A stretch of DNA of 64,000 nt, taken from Verrucomicrobiota bacterium. GTDB taxonomy: Bacteria > Verrucomicrobiota > Verrucomicrobiia > Chthoniobacterales > Terrimicrobiaceae. The stretch covers positions 62,001-126,000 of the forward strand of contig JAFKMU010000044.1 of assembly GCA_017305195.1 (NCBI GenBank), in the 5' to 3' direction. Both the position numbers and the translations under genes were made by a program. Positions 31,524 to 40,212 of the stretch are shown in pieces. The notes under the pieces were generated by a model that saw nothing but the letters and a program-made list of their open reading frames with translations, was not told the DNA's origin and did not search any database. Each line of letters starts with the position of its first letter. Positions within the stretch are counted from its first letter, which is position 1.

Positions 31524-32509
31524 GGCAGGGAGTCGAGGAGTTTTACGAAAGGGTCGAGCCCGTCGAGGCGGGCAGCCACCTCGCGAAGGGATCGGCGGGC
31601 GGCGGGGATGTGGGCGAGGAAATCGGCGCGTCCCTTGTGGAGGCCGAGGAATCCGTAGGCTCCGAGGGCCTGCATGAGCCGCTGGAGGGCGCACTCGTGG
31701 TAGACCTGCGCAAAGTCGGGCGCGATCTCCAGCCCCTCGCGGCGGGCGGCCTGTTGATAGAAGCCGAGGAGGTGGTCGCGTTCGCTGCCGGAGAGCGTGA
31801 CGTAGGGATCGTAAAGGAGCGAGGCCACGTCGTACTGCGGCAGGCCGGGGCGCATGCCCTGAAAGTCGATGAGCCACGCCGCGCCCTGGTGGATGAGGAT
31901 ATTCTGCGATTGGAAATCGCGGTGCACGAGCACGCGCGGCAGGTGGGCGAGATGGTCGGCGATGCCGGTGAGCGCGGGCAGGGTCGCGTAGCGCTGCACT
32001 GTGGCGGTATCGAGGCCGAAGTGCGCCCCGAGGCAGTGCTCGAAAAAGTACCCCTGTTCCCACAGGTAAAGCTGTTCGCTGAATTCCCGCTCCAGCCGGA
32101 TGCCCGCGCCCTCGATGCGGCGCGTGGCGGAGGTGTGCATGCGGGCCACCTCGGTGAGCGCGGCCTCGTAGAACGGGCGGCGGATTTCCCACGGCTCCGC
32201 CCGATAGGCCCAGAGGTCGTCATGGCCGAGGTCCTGCATCCAGATGAGGCCCTCCTCGGGGTCGTGGAAATAGATCTTCGGCACGCGCACGCCCGCTGCG
32301 GCAAGGAACTGCGCGATGTCGACGTAATGGCGGTTTTCCTCCTTCTGGATGGAGTACTTCACCACGATCATCGAATGCTGTCCGGCGGCCTGGATGCGGT
32401 AAAATTTGCGATCCGATCCGCCCTTTTCCAGCGGGCTGACCGCGAAGTCCTCGGTGGAGAAATCCGGGAAGCGCTCGATGGTCTGGTGAATGACGGAGTG
32501 CGGCAACAT
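31520..32509 (-). CDS. APH-fold sugar kinase (AmgK-like)
   Basis: Phosphotransferase of 329 residues with the aminoglycoside-phosphotransferase fold. The catalytic loop is LVHRDFQSQNILIH near residue 195 and the metal-binding segment is WLIDFQGMRPGLPQYDVASL, as in cell-wall amino-sugar anomeric kinases (AmgK). The N-lobe has GGSDRKFYRI and a Lys in MIVVKYS. It lies between a nucleotidyltransferase, with a 3-bp gap, and glgE, with a 4-bp overlap. AmgK-like kinases make sugar 1-phosphates for a paired nucleotidyltransferase. Alternatively it could supply the maltose 1-phosphate used by GlgE. The substrate is not decided by the sequence. Confidence 0.82.
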   Translation of the reverse strand: MLPHSVIHQTIERFPDFSTEDFAVSPLEKGGSDRKFYRIQAAGQHSMIVVKYSIQKEENRHYVDIAQFLAAAGVRVPKIYFHDPEEGLIWMQDLGHDDLWAYRAEPWEIRRPFYEAALTEVARMHTSATRRIEGAGIRLEREFSEQLYLWEQGYFFEHCLGAHFGLDTATVQRYATLPALTGIADHLAHLPRVLVHRDFQSQNILIHQGAAWLIDFQGMRPGLPQYDVASLLYDPYVTLSGSERDHLLGFYQQAARREGLEIAPDFAQVYHECALQRLMQALGAYGFLGLHKGRADFLAHIPAARRSLREVAARLDGLDPFVKLLDSLP

Positions 32510-32512
32510 TGC

Positions 32513-33484
32513 TTAAAAGTCGGCGTTGCGCCGATCCCCGCCAGCATGGCGATGGGCCCGGACAATGCAAGATTCCAAGCGCGCCCCGGGGGCGATTTCC
32601 GCGCCTTCCCAGAGGACGGTGTCATGGAGTTCGGCTCCCGCGCCCACCCTTGCCCCCTCCCCGATGGCGACGAAGCCTTTCAGGGTGACATCGGCGGGCA
32701 GGCGCACCGAGGGGTGGATGGGTTCCGGCCAGGGACGGTCGAGCGGATAGGTCAGGGAGAGGTCGCCCGCAGCGATCCGGCGGTGGCACTCCAGATACGA
32801 CTCGCGGGTGCCGAGGTCGAACCACGTACCCTCGTCGAGGATCACGCCGCCGATGGGAGTCCCGGCGCGAATGAGACCGAGCAGGATGGGAATGATCGAA
32901 GTGATCTCCCCCGCCGGGATGTGGTCAAAAATGGCAGGCGAGAGGACGTAAACGCCGGCGAAGAGGAACGAAGGGAGGTTCGCGCCGAGGCCGAGCTGAT
33001 TGCGCACATCCGCCATGAGGCCGGTCTCGGGATTCCACTGCACGTGGAGCGGGCCGCCATGGGAGCGCAGGCCGATGGTGGCGATATGCCCGCTGCGGCT
33101 GTGCGAGGCGATGAGGCGGTCGATGGCGAGATCGGCGAGGACGTCGCCATTGAAGACGAGGAAGGACTCGTCGCCGACGAGGTCCTGGATGTTCTTGATG
33201 CCGCCGCCGGTATCGAGGAGCACCGGCTCGTGGCGGAAAGCCACGCGACAGCCCGCGTACTCCGCCGCACCGCCGCTCTCGCCGAGGAGAGCCGAGTAGG
33301 CCTCGGCGCGGTGGTGGGTGTTGACGATGAACCGCGACACCCCATACGCCCTCAGGTGGTCGAAGGCGAAGGTGACGAGGGGTTTGTGAAAGATGGGAAC
33401 GAGCGGCTTCGGACGGTCCTCTGTGAGAGGGCGGAGACGGGTCCCCAGCCCCGCCCCAAGCACGAAGGCCGTCGAAATCGCCAT
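32513..33484 (-). CDS. Sugar-1-phosphate nucleotidyltransferase with hexapeptide-repeat tail
   Basis: Protein of 323 residues forming an NDP-sugar from NTP and sugar 1-phosphate. The N-terminal signature is GAGLGTRLRPLT followed by RPKPLVPIFHKP, and LVFNGDVLADLAI near residue 108 holds the metal-binding Asp. Residues from about 240 on (PSVRLPADVTLKGFVAIGEG and the following repeats) look like a left-handed beta-helix. That makes it longer than the roughly 220-residue MurU partner of AmgK and closer to mannose-1-phosphate guanylyltransferase-like enzymes. It lies one base after the VCBS gene and three bases before the kinase gene, so the pair is translated from one message. Confidence 0.85.
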   Translation of the reverse strand: MAISTAFVLGAGLGTRLRPLTEDRPKPLVPIFHKPLVTFAFDHLRAYGVSRFIVNTHHRAEAYSALLGESGGAAEYAGCRVAFRHEPVLLDTGGGIKNIQDLVGDESFLVFNGDVLADLAIDRLIASHSRSGHIATIGLRSHGGPLHVQWNPETGLMADVRNQLGLGANLPSFLFAGVYVLSPAIFDHIPAGEITSIIPILLGLIRAGTPIGGVILDEGTWFDLGTRESYLECHRRIAAGDLSLTYPLDRPWPEPIHPSVRLPADVTLKGFVAIGEGARVGAGAELHDTVLWEGAEIAPGARLESCIVRAHRHAGGDRRNADF

Positions 33485-33485
33485 C

Positions 33486-35321
33486 CTATTTCTCGACCAG
33501 CTTGAAGTCGTCGAAGTACACCTTGCCGCTGCCCGGCGCGAGGGTGAACATCACCTCGACGACGCCGCTTGCCGTAGAGGTCGGGTCGTTGAGCTTGCGA
33601 TCCTTCACGGAGAGTTTGAAGTCCTTGCTGACCTCTGCCCAGGCCGGACCCGCGCTGAAGGGAGCCTCCATCGAGCCGGATTCCTCAATCACGTTGCGAA
33701 TGATCTGAACGGAGTCGCGCTTGCCGGTTTCCACCTTGCGATCGTCGCTCAGCTTGCGGCTCATGTTCCAGGCCGCCATCACCTGGCCCGCGCTGAGGCC
33801 GCTGCCCTTGACCTTGAAGGAAATGGTGTAGGACTTATCCACCTTGACCGGCAGGCCGTAGAGGCGAAGGAGATAGGTATTCGCAGGCATGGTGCGCATG
33901 ACCTCGACGGCGCGATCCTGCCCGGCGGGATCGGCCTTCTTGTGCTCGACCTTCGGATCGAGCGGGCCCGTGTACTGGCCAGCGGAGGGGATCGCCATGA
34001 CCTTGTTGGGGCTCGGGACATACCCGACACGGAGACAGGACTTGCCTTCCGGCGGATTGGCCTCCGGGTCGTCGGCAGCGGCGACGACATTCATGTACCC
34101 GTAGAAATTGCCGCGCTCGAGGCCGTAGCTGACGTCCCAGCCGCTGGGAAGCTTGAACGGCTTCGTGCCGACATCGCCCTTGAGCTCAACGGGCTGGCCC
34201 CACTTCGGCTCGGTTTTGGTACCGGTGTTGTAAATGACAGCCACGCGGCCATTGGTCTTGCCCACGATGATATCGAAGAGGCCGTCGCCATTGAGATCGC
34301 CGGTGGTGATGGTCGAAATGCCGCCGAGAGAGATCGGCGTGCCGCTCGCGCTGCCGGCGGAGAGGAAGGAGGTGAACGGCAGTTCCACGCCCGGCTTCCA
34401 CGGTTTGCCGTCATTCAGGTGCAGAGCGATCTTGCCCGTGCGCTCGGTGACGAGGAGATCGGGCTGGCCGTCGCCATTGTAGTCGACCACGGTGGGGGAG
34501 AGCTGCTCGCGGCCGTCGCCGAAGGCAATGACCGTGCGATTGCTTTCCTCAAAGACCGGGCGGGCCGGGGAGCCGGAGTTGATCAGGAGATGGATGTTGT
34601 TGGCGGAGTAGGAGCCTTCGCCGAGAAGGAGATCCTCCTTGCCGTCGCGATTCCAGTCCCACACGGCCGGGGAGAAAACGTTGCCCCACTTGGTATTGGA
34701 CCCCTTGGCGGTCGGGACGACGATCTTGCTGATGTCGGCCGGCTGGCGGAAGTCTGGCTTCGCTCCAGAGCCGTCGTTTTTCAGGAAGAGAACTTCACCC
34801 CAGTAGTTGCCGATGTAGAGGTCGTTCTTGCCCGAACGTTGACTATCATACAGGGCAAAGCGGGGAGCGAGGCGCACGGTGGAAGGCAGCACGCCGTCCT
34901 TGAAACCTGCGGCGGGAATCCAACTGCGCGTGAGGAAAATCGGGACGATCTCGGCGACGCCGAATTTGGGCTCGGTCTTCGTGCCCTGATTGAAGTAGAT
35001 GCGCATGTACCCGGTAGGGTCCATGGTCACGATGTCCATGAGGCTGTCGCCATTCATGTCGGCGACCTGCACGGAAACCGGCATGCTGCTGTCGGCCACG
35101 GTACCGCTGGTCATGAGGACCGGCACCTGCTCGCGCTCCCCAGCAAGGAAGCCGGCCGCATCGACGCCGTCCCAGAGATCCTCGCGGGTACGGGAAAGCT
35201 CAAATCCGCCGTTGCGGATGAGTGCCTTGGGGGGCGTGGGAGCAGGGGCAGGAGCTTGGGCAAAGACGCTCTGCGCGACGGAGAGGACCGCCAGTATGGC
35301 CAGAGGGGAAGAGATGCGCAT
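33486..35321 (-). CDS. Secreted FG-GAP/VCBS repeat protein
   Basis: Exported protein of 611 residues. A signal peptide (SPLAILAVLSVAQSVFAQ) precedes a run of integrin-like FG-GAP/VCBS units with calcium-binding signatures: VADMNGDSLMDIV, VWDWNRDGKEDLLLG, VDYNGDGQPDLLV and TGDLNGDGLFDIIVG. These predict a beta-propeller, and the C-terminal third (from about residue 400) is a jelly-roll-like domain resembling carbohydrate-binding modules (SGKVYFDDFKLVEK at the end). It probably binds surface glycans. It is separated by one base from the nucleotidyltransferase gene and lies 68 bp after the permease gene. Confidence 0.86.
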   Translation of the reverse strand: MRISSPLAILAVLSVAQSVFAQAPAPAPTPPKALIRNGGFELSRTREDLWDGVDAAGFLAGEREQVPVLMTSGTVADSSMPVSVQVADMNGDSLMDIVTMDPTGYMRIYFNQGTKTEPKFGVAEIVPIFLTRSWIPAAGFKDGVLPSTVRLAPRFALYDSQRSGKNDLYIGNYWGEVLFLKNDGSGAKPDFRQPADISKIVVPTAKGSNTKWGNVFSPAVWDWNRDGKEDLLLGEGSYSANNIHLLINSGSPARPVFEESNRTVIAFGDGREQLSPTVVDYNGDGQPDLLVTERTGKIALHLNDGKPWKPGVELPFTSFLSAGSASGTPISLGGISTITTGDLNGDGLFDIIVGKTNGRVAVIYNTGTKTEPKWGQPVELKGDVGTKPFKLPSGWDVSYGLERGNFYGYMNVVAAADDPEANPPEGKSCLRVGYVPSPNKVMAIPSAGQYTGPLDPKVEHKKADPAGQDRAVEVMRTMPANTYLLRLYGLPVKVDKSYTISFKVKGSGLSAGQVMAAWNMSRKLSDDRKVETGKRDSVQIIRNVIEESGSMEAPFSAGPAWAEVSKDFKLSVKDRKLNDPTSTASGVVEVMFTLAPGSGKVYFDDFKLVEK

Positions 35322-35389
35322 TTTTCTGAAATCCGAACGGATGACAATGCCTCGAAGCGAGGGGGAATTGCAAACGGTTTCGCTCCGCC

Positions 35390-36724
35390 TCAGTCCATAC
35401 CGACCAACTTCGAGCGGTCGGGGCGCATGATGAAGTACAAAATGCTGATCAGGACGATAAGAATGAGCGCGATAAGAGGGGCCTTGGGGTCAGCTCCGGC
35501 GGAGGCCAGCCGTGAGCCAATGAGGACGAAGCACACGATGCAACCGAGAAAGGGGATCAGAATCGGTATCTCGAACTTCCCGGGTTGCTCGCCCTTGCGG
35601 AGCTTCAGCACGATGAGCGAGGCGTTCATGAGGGCGAAGACGAGGAGCAGGAGGAGCGACGTGGCTGAGGCGAGGTCCTTGATGTCGCCCGCGAAGGCGA
35701 GGCAGGAAACCATGAGCGCCAGCACGAGGATGGCGACATATGGGGTGCGGCGGGACTTGTGCACAGCGCCGAGAGCGGAGGGAAGGAGCCCCTGTTTCGC
35801 CATGCCGTACATGAGCCGGGAGCCCATGATGAAGTTCATCAGCGCGGTATTGGCCACGGCAAAGAGGGTGATGAAGGTGTAGGTATTCTTGGGCAGCCAG
35901 GGAGCGGCCACGGCGGTGATCTGGGCCAGCGGAGCACCCAGACTGAGGTCACCCAGGCGGGCGTAGGGAACCACCGAAACCGCCGCGATGCTGACGAGGA
36001 TGTAGACCACGGTGACGCAGGCCACCGCGCCCACGATGCCCCAGGGCATGTTGCGCTGGGGGTTTTTCACCTCTTCCGAAAGGTTCAGCAGATCCTCAAA
36101 ACCAACGAAGGCGTAAAAAGTGAGCACAGCACCGGAAAGGACGAGCCCCGGCGAAATCGCCCCAGCGGAGGCGGGCACCTCCAGGTAATTCACCGAGCCG
36201 AAGTACGGCAGGCTGACCCAGATAACGAAAAGCAGGCCGCCCACCTCGACAAAGGTGCAGACTATATTCACCCAGACGCATTCGCGGATGCCGATGAAAT
36301 TCACCAGCGTAAGCAGGCCGATGAAGCCGAGGAAGAGCAGCCAGAGCGGCGGCAAGCCGACCAACGGCTGAAGATATTGGGCAAAAACCCGGCTCCCCGC
36401 CGCCATGGAGGTGAGGCCGGAGAAAACCACGGCGAGGCCGACAACATAGGAGAGGAACTCCCACCCAAAGGCACGCTCAGTGACATAGGCGGCCCCGGCG
36501 GCACGAGGATGGCGCGAGGCGAGCGAAGCGTAGGACAGGCCGGTAAAGAGGGCTGCGATCATGGAAAACATGAAGGCCAGCCACACAGCATTGCCCATCT
36601 TCCCCGCCGCGACGCCGATGGTGCCGTAGATGCCCGCACCGATCATGTCGCCGACGCCGTAGATGATCAGCGCAAAGAGCCCGATGTTCCGCGCCAGGGC
36701 GGTATTGTCCTTTCCCTCGCTCAT
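35390..36724 (-). CDS. APC-superfamily amino acid permease
   Basis: Inner-membrane transporter of 444 residues with about 12 membrane segments. TM1 contains YGVGDMIGAGIYGTIG, the glycine-rich substrate loop of the family, and a later segment has GFEDLLNLSEEVKNPQRNMPWGI, the conserved intracellular loop of the cationic-type APC carriers. Substrate is not known. It begins 26 bp from the divergent small membrane protein gene and is followed at 68 bp by the VCBS gene, so it may head the five-gene minus-strand group ending in glgE. Confidence 0.9.
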   Translation of the reverse strand: MSEGKDNTALARNIGLFALIIYGVGDMIGAGIYGTIGVAAGKMGNAVWLAFMFSMIAALFTGLSYASLASRHPRAAGAAYVTERAFGWEFLSYVVGLAVVFSGLTSMAAGSRVFAQYLQPLVGLPPLWLLFLGFIGLLTLVNFIGIRECVWVNIVCTFVEVGGLLFVIWVSLPYFGSVNYLEVPASAGAISPGLVLSGAVLTFYAFVGFEDLLNLSEEVKNPQRNMPWGIVGAVACVTVVYILVSIAAVSVVPYARLGDLSLGAPLAQITAVAAPWLPKNTYTFITLFAVANTALMNFIMGSRLMYGMAKQGLLPSALGAVHKSRRTPYVAILVLALMVSCLAFAGDIKDLASATSLLLLLVFALMNASLIVLKLRKGEQPGKFEIPILIPFLGCIVCFVLIGSRLASAGADPKAPLIALILIVLISILYFIMRPDRSKLVGMD

Positions 36725-36750
36725 AAGCGGGCGATAATGGGGAAATCCCG

Positions 36751-37098
36751 ATGAGTGGCACGAAAAAAACCCTCTTCACCGGAATCGCGGTCGCCGCCTC
36801 CCTGATCGTAGCCTGCGCGCTCGGGTGGATACTGACGCATTCCCTCCCCCACACGGAACCTGTAACCAGTCGCCAGGCCTTGGTGGAAGCCAACGGACAG
36901 GTGCTGGCGAGGTTTGACTCCACGGCGGGTATCAAGCCCGGAATGACAGCCACGATTCGGAGCGACGAAACAAAAACCGCCGCAAAGGTGGAAGCGGTGA
37001 ATGGCGCGTGGGTCGTACTAGGTTTCACCGGAAAAAGCCTGCCCAAGGGAGCGAGCTGCCGGGTGACGATCGATCCGTCCGCCGAAGACGAGCAATGA
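36751..37098 (+). CDS. Small membrane-anchored protein
   Basis: Product of 115 residues: a basic N-terminus, one membrane segment (LFTGIAVAASLIVACALGWIL), then a periplasmic beta-rich domain (EANGQVLARFDSTAGIKPGM, TAAKVEAVNGAWVVLGFTG) resembling the small beta-barrel of membrane-fusion-type proteins. The C-terminus is DPSAEDEQ. No specific family is recognised. The final bases and stop codon are part of the 22-bp direct repeat whose second copy lies 5 kb away, beyond the efflux genes, so the 3' end may have been copied or rebuilt when the neighbouring cassette arrived. Confidence 0.68.
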   Translation: MSGTKKTLFTGIAVAASLIVACALGWILTHSLPHTEPVTSRQALVEANGQVLARFDSTAGIKPGMTATIRSDETKTAAKVEAVNGAWVVLGFTGKSLPKGASCRVTIDPSAEDEQ

Positions 37099-37099
37099 G
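37078..37099. repeat. 22-bp direct repeat, left copy
   Basis: Perfectly identical to 42108-42129 (starts TCCGCCGAAG, ends GCAATGAG), in the same orientation. With one mismatch the match extends to 25 bp (two further C bases on the left). It covers the last codons and the stop of the 36751-37098 gene. The two copies bracket the RND permease, adaptor and tetR genes. Confidence 0.95.
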
Positions 37100-37126
37100 A
37101 TCTGCCACGTAAGACAGACTGCTGAG

Positions 37127-37140
37127 CGCCACGGGTGGCG
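37127..37140. terminator. Weak hairpin between convergent genes
   Basis: CGCCA-CGGG-TGGCG forms a 5-bp stem between the small membrane protein gene and the convergent RND permease gene. There is no T-tract, so termination is only suggested by position. Confidence 0.25.
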
Positions 37141-37143
37141 AAT

Positions 37144-40100
37144 CTAGTGCTTGGAGGAGGCCCCTCCCGGGCTGACCCGGAACCAGATGGCGTAAAGCGC
37201 AGGCAAGAAGCCAAGCGTCAGCACCGTGCCCACAGCAGTTCCCCCGATCAATACATAAGCCATCGAGCCCCAAAACACCGAGTGCGTCAGCGGGATAAAG
37301 GCGAGAACGGCGGCCAGAGCGGTAAGCAAAACCGGTCGGGAACGCTGCACGGTGGCCTCGATAATGGCATGATAGGGATCAAGACCATCCGCCTGATTGG
37401 AGTGAATCTGCCCCATTAAGATGAGCGTGTTTCGCATCAAAATCCCGGAAAGGCCGATAAGACCCAGGATGGCATTGAACCCGAAGGGCTGGTGAAAAAT
37501 GAGCAACGCCGGCACCGCGCCGATCAACCCCAGCGGCCCGGTCAGCATCACCATTGCCATGGCCGAAAAAGACCGCACCTGGATAATGATCACGGCCAGA
37601 GTCAGCAGGAGCATGATGGGAAACAAGGGAGCCAGCGCGGAATTTGCCTTGCTGGATTCCTCGATCGAGCCCGCGAGTTCGATACTGTAACCCTCGGGCA
37701 AGGACTTTCGCAGCGGGGCCAGCCTGCCCCATAGCTTCGCTGAGACATCGGGCGGTTGTGTCGTCTCCACATTGTCGCCGCGCACGGTGATGGTCGGTAC
37801 ACGATCGCGTCTCTTGATGAGCGGGTCTTCCGACTCGTACTCGGCTCGCCCAATCTGACTCAAGGGGATCGATTTCCCCGCCGGGGTGGTGAGCGTGAAG
37901 TTTTGGATCAGGGCGGGGTCGAGGCGCTCGGGGCCGCCGCTTCTTACCACGATATTAACCGCCCGGATGTTTTCGCGCACCTGGGTGACCGCGACTCCGC
38001 TCAGAAGGAACTGCAACTGCTGAGACACCTCCTCGGGAGAGAGCCCCATCAATTTCAACCGTTCCTGATCCAGGATGAAATGCAGCTCAGGCACGCGTTC
38101 CCCCCAATCCAGATTGACGGTCCGCATGTCGGGATCGTTGCGCATGATGGCCTCGACCTGATGAGCGATCTCGCGAAGTTTTTGGGGATCGGGGCCCCGA
38201 ACCCGGAAGGCCACGGGGAATGGTGTGTACGGGCCGAAGACCAACTGGGCGGCACGCACCCTCGCCTCCGGGGCCAGGCCATCCGCAACGGCCTGGCGCA
38301 ATCGCATTTTCAGAGCGTCCCTTTCCTCCGCATCGCGGGTGAGGACAATGATCTTGGCGAACGAAGGGTCCGGGAGTTCCGGATTGTAGGAAAAGAAAAA
38401 GCGCGGGGCGCCTGCGCCAATGTAGGATGTCACAATCTGCGTTTCCTTTTGCCCCGAGAGCCACTTCTCCACTTTTTTGACAGCCGCGCTGGTCGTTTCA
38501 ATGCTGGTTCCCAGCGGGAGCTGGATTTCCACCAGTAACTCCGGACGATCCGAGCCTGGGAAAAACTGCTTTTTGACGACCGCCATGCCGCCTCCAGAAA
38601 GGAGGAATGCCCCGGCCACGATGCCAGCCACGGTGAACTTTCTGCGGACACACCACGTGACAAAACCGCGAAAGCGAGCGTAACCCGGCGTCGCATACAA
38701 GCCCTCGTGACCGCCCTTCACGACTTTCATCTCGGGTAGAAGCTTCACCCCCAGGTAGGGAGTGAAAACCACCGCCACGATCCAGGAAGCGATGAGCGAG
38801 AATCCCACAATCCAGAAGATATTTCCGGCGTATTCCCCCGCCGTCGACCTTGCGAAGCCCACCGGCAGAAAGCCGATAACCGTCACGAGGGTGCCGGACA
38901 GCATCGGCGCGGCTGTGTGGCTCCAGGCAAAGGCGGCCGCCTGAATTCGGTTCATCCCTTCCTCCATCTTCACGACCATGGACTCGATGGCGATAATGGC
39001 GTCATCCACCAGCAGGCCCAGCGAGAGGATCAGCGCGCCCAGGGTAATCCGGTCGAAAACACGATCCGTGATCAGCATGATCACAAAAACCGCACCGAGC
39101 GTAAGGGGGATGGCCGCCACGACCACGATGCCAACCCGCCACCCCAGGCTAAGCAGGCTGACGAGCATGACGACACACACGGCCATCGCGAACTTCACCA
39201 TGAACTCATTAACAGCCGTGCTGATGTTGACCGCCTGATCAGTGATTTTTTTCAGGCTCACACCGAGAGGCAGCCCTGCGGAGATTTTCTCGCTTTCGGC
39301 CTGTAATGCCGCCCCAAGATCCAGGCCATTCCAGTTCTCGCGCATGACCACGCTGAGAACCAGTGCGGACTCCCCATTGTGCCGGATGGCGAAAGTCGGC
39401 GGATCTTCGTATCCCCGGGTGACGTTCGCGATATCCGACAATTTGAAGCTATGTCCGCCTGCGGCTATCGGGGTAGCGCGTATCTTTTCGATATCGGTAT
39501 AGGCTCCATCGAGACGGACGAATATCTGCGGCCCCTTCGTATCCACCGATCCGGCTGGAGCGACCGCATTCTGCCTGGAAAGCGCCGAAAAAATATCCGA
39601 TGGGGAGATGCCCAGATTAGCCAGGCGGGAATAGGAAAACTCGACGAAGATGCGTTCCTGCTGCTCCCCAAGGATATCGACTTTCTTGACGCCGGGAACA
39701 TGGAGAAATCTCTGCCGGAGATCTTCCGCGACGCGGGTGAGCTTTCGGAGTTCATACCCGGGGGCTTCCACGGAATAGAGAGCGAAAGAAACGTCCGAGT
39801 ACTCGTCATTGATGAACGGTCCGATCGCGCCCTGCGGCAATTTTGCGGCCTCATCGCCGAGCTTTTTACGCGCCTGGTAAAACTGCTCGGCCACCTCCTT
39901 TGGCGGCGTTTTATCCAGAAGAAACACCGTCATCAGAGCCAGACCCGGTCGGGTGAAGGTCTCGACCCGGTCGTACCAGCGCAACTCCTGCAGCCTTTTC
40001 TCCAGCGGCTCCGCCACCAGATCCTGCATTTCCTGGGCGGTAGCTCCAGGCCATGCCGCCGACACCGTCAATATCTTGATCGTAAAGGACGGATCTTCCG

Positions 40101-40212
40101 CGCGACCGAGGTGAAAGTAGGCGTAGATGCCGGCACAAGCCGACGCGAGGATAAAGAAGAGCGTGATGGCCCGCTCCCGTACCGCCCAGGCTGAAAGGTT
40201 AAAGTTTGTCAT
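37144..40212 (-). CDS. RND efflux transporter permease
   Basis: Inner-membrane resistance-nodulation-division pump of 1022 residues. It has the first membrane helix (AVRERAITLFFILASACAGIY), a large periplasmic loop (LTVSAAWPGATAQEMQDLVA), and the proton-relay helix with Asp-Asp in LILSLGLLVDDAIIAIESMV. A duplicated second half has a similar helix order, and the end is LPALYAIWF. It is an AcrB/HAE-type member of usual length. I chose the ATG at 40212 (MTNFNLSAW). It overlaps the adaptor gene by 14 bp. No outer-membrane TolC gene is nearby. Exported compounds are unknown; the tetR gene implies induction by a ligand. Confidence 0.93.
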   Translation of the reverse strand: MTNFNLSAWAVRERAITLFFILASACAGIYAYFHLGRAEDPSFTIKILTVSAAWPGATAQEMQDLVAEPLEKRLQELRWYDRVETFTRPGLALMTVFLLDKTPPKEVAEQFYQARKKLGDEAAKLPQGAIGPFINDEYSDVSFALYSVEAPGYELRKLTRVAEDLRQRFLHVPGVKKVDILGEQQERIFVEFSYSRLANLGISPSDIFSALSRQNAVAPAGSVDTKGPQIFVRLDGAYTDIEKIRATPIAAGGHSFKLSDIANVTRGYEDPPTFAIRHNGESALVLSVVMRENWNGLDLGAALQAESEKISAGLPLGVSLKKITDQAVNISTAVNEFMVKFAMAVCVVMLVSLLSLGWRVGIVVVAAIPLTLGAVFVIMLITDRVFDRITLGALILSLGLLVDDAIIAIESMVVKMEEGMNRIQAAAFAWSHTAAPMLSGTLVTVIGFLPVGFARSTAGEYAGNIFWIVGFSLIASWIVAVVFTPYLGVKLLPEMKVVKGGHEGLYATPGYARFRGFVTWCVRRKFTVAGIVAGAFLLSGGGMAVVKKQFFPGSDRPELLVEIQLPLGTSIETTSAAVKKVEKWLSGQKETQIVTSYIGAGAPRFFFSYNPELPDPSFAKIIVLTRDAEERDALKMRLRQAVADGLAPEARVRAAQLVFGPYTPFPVAFRVRGPDPQKLREIAHQVEAIMRNDPDMRTVNLDWGERVPELHFILDQERLKLMGLSPEEVSQQLQFLLSGVAVTQVRENIRAVNIVVRSGGPERLDPALIQNFTLTTPAGKSIPLSQIGRAEYESEDPLIKRRDRVPTITVRGDNVETTQPPDVSAKLWGRLAPLRKSLPEGYSIELAGSIEESSKANSALAPLFPIMLLLTLAVIIIQVRSFSAMAMVMLTGPLGLIGAVPALLIFHQPFGFNAILGLIGLSGILMRNTLILMGQIHSNQADGLDPYHAIIEATVQRSRPVLLTALAAVLAFIPLTHSVFWGSMAYVLIGGTAVGTVLTLGFLPALYAIWFRVSPGGASSKH

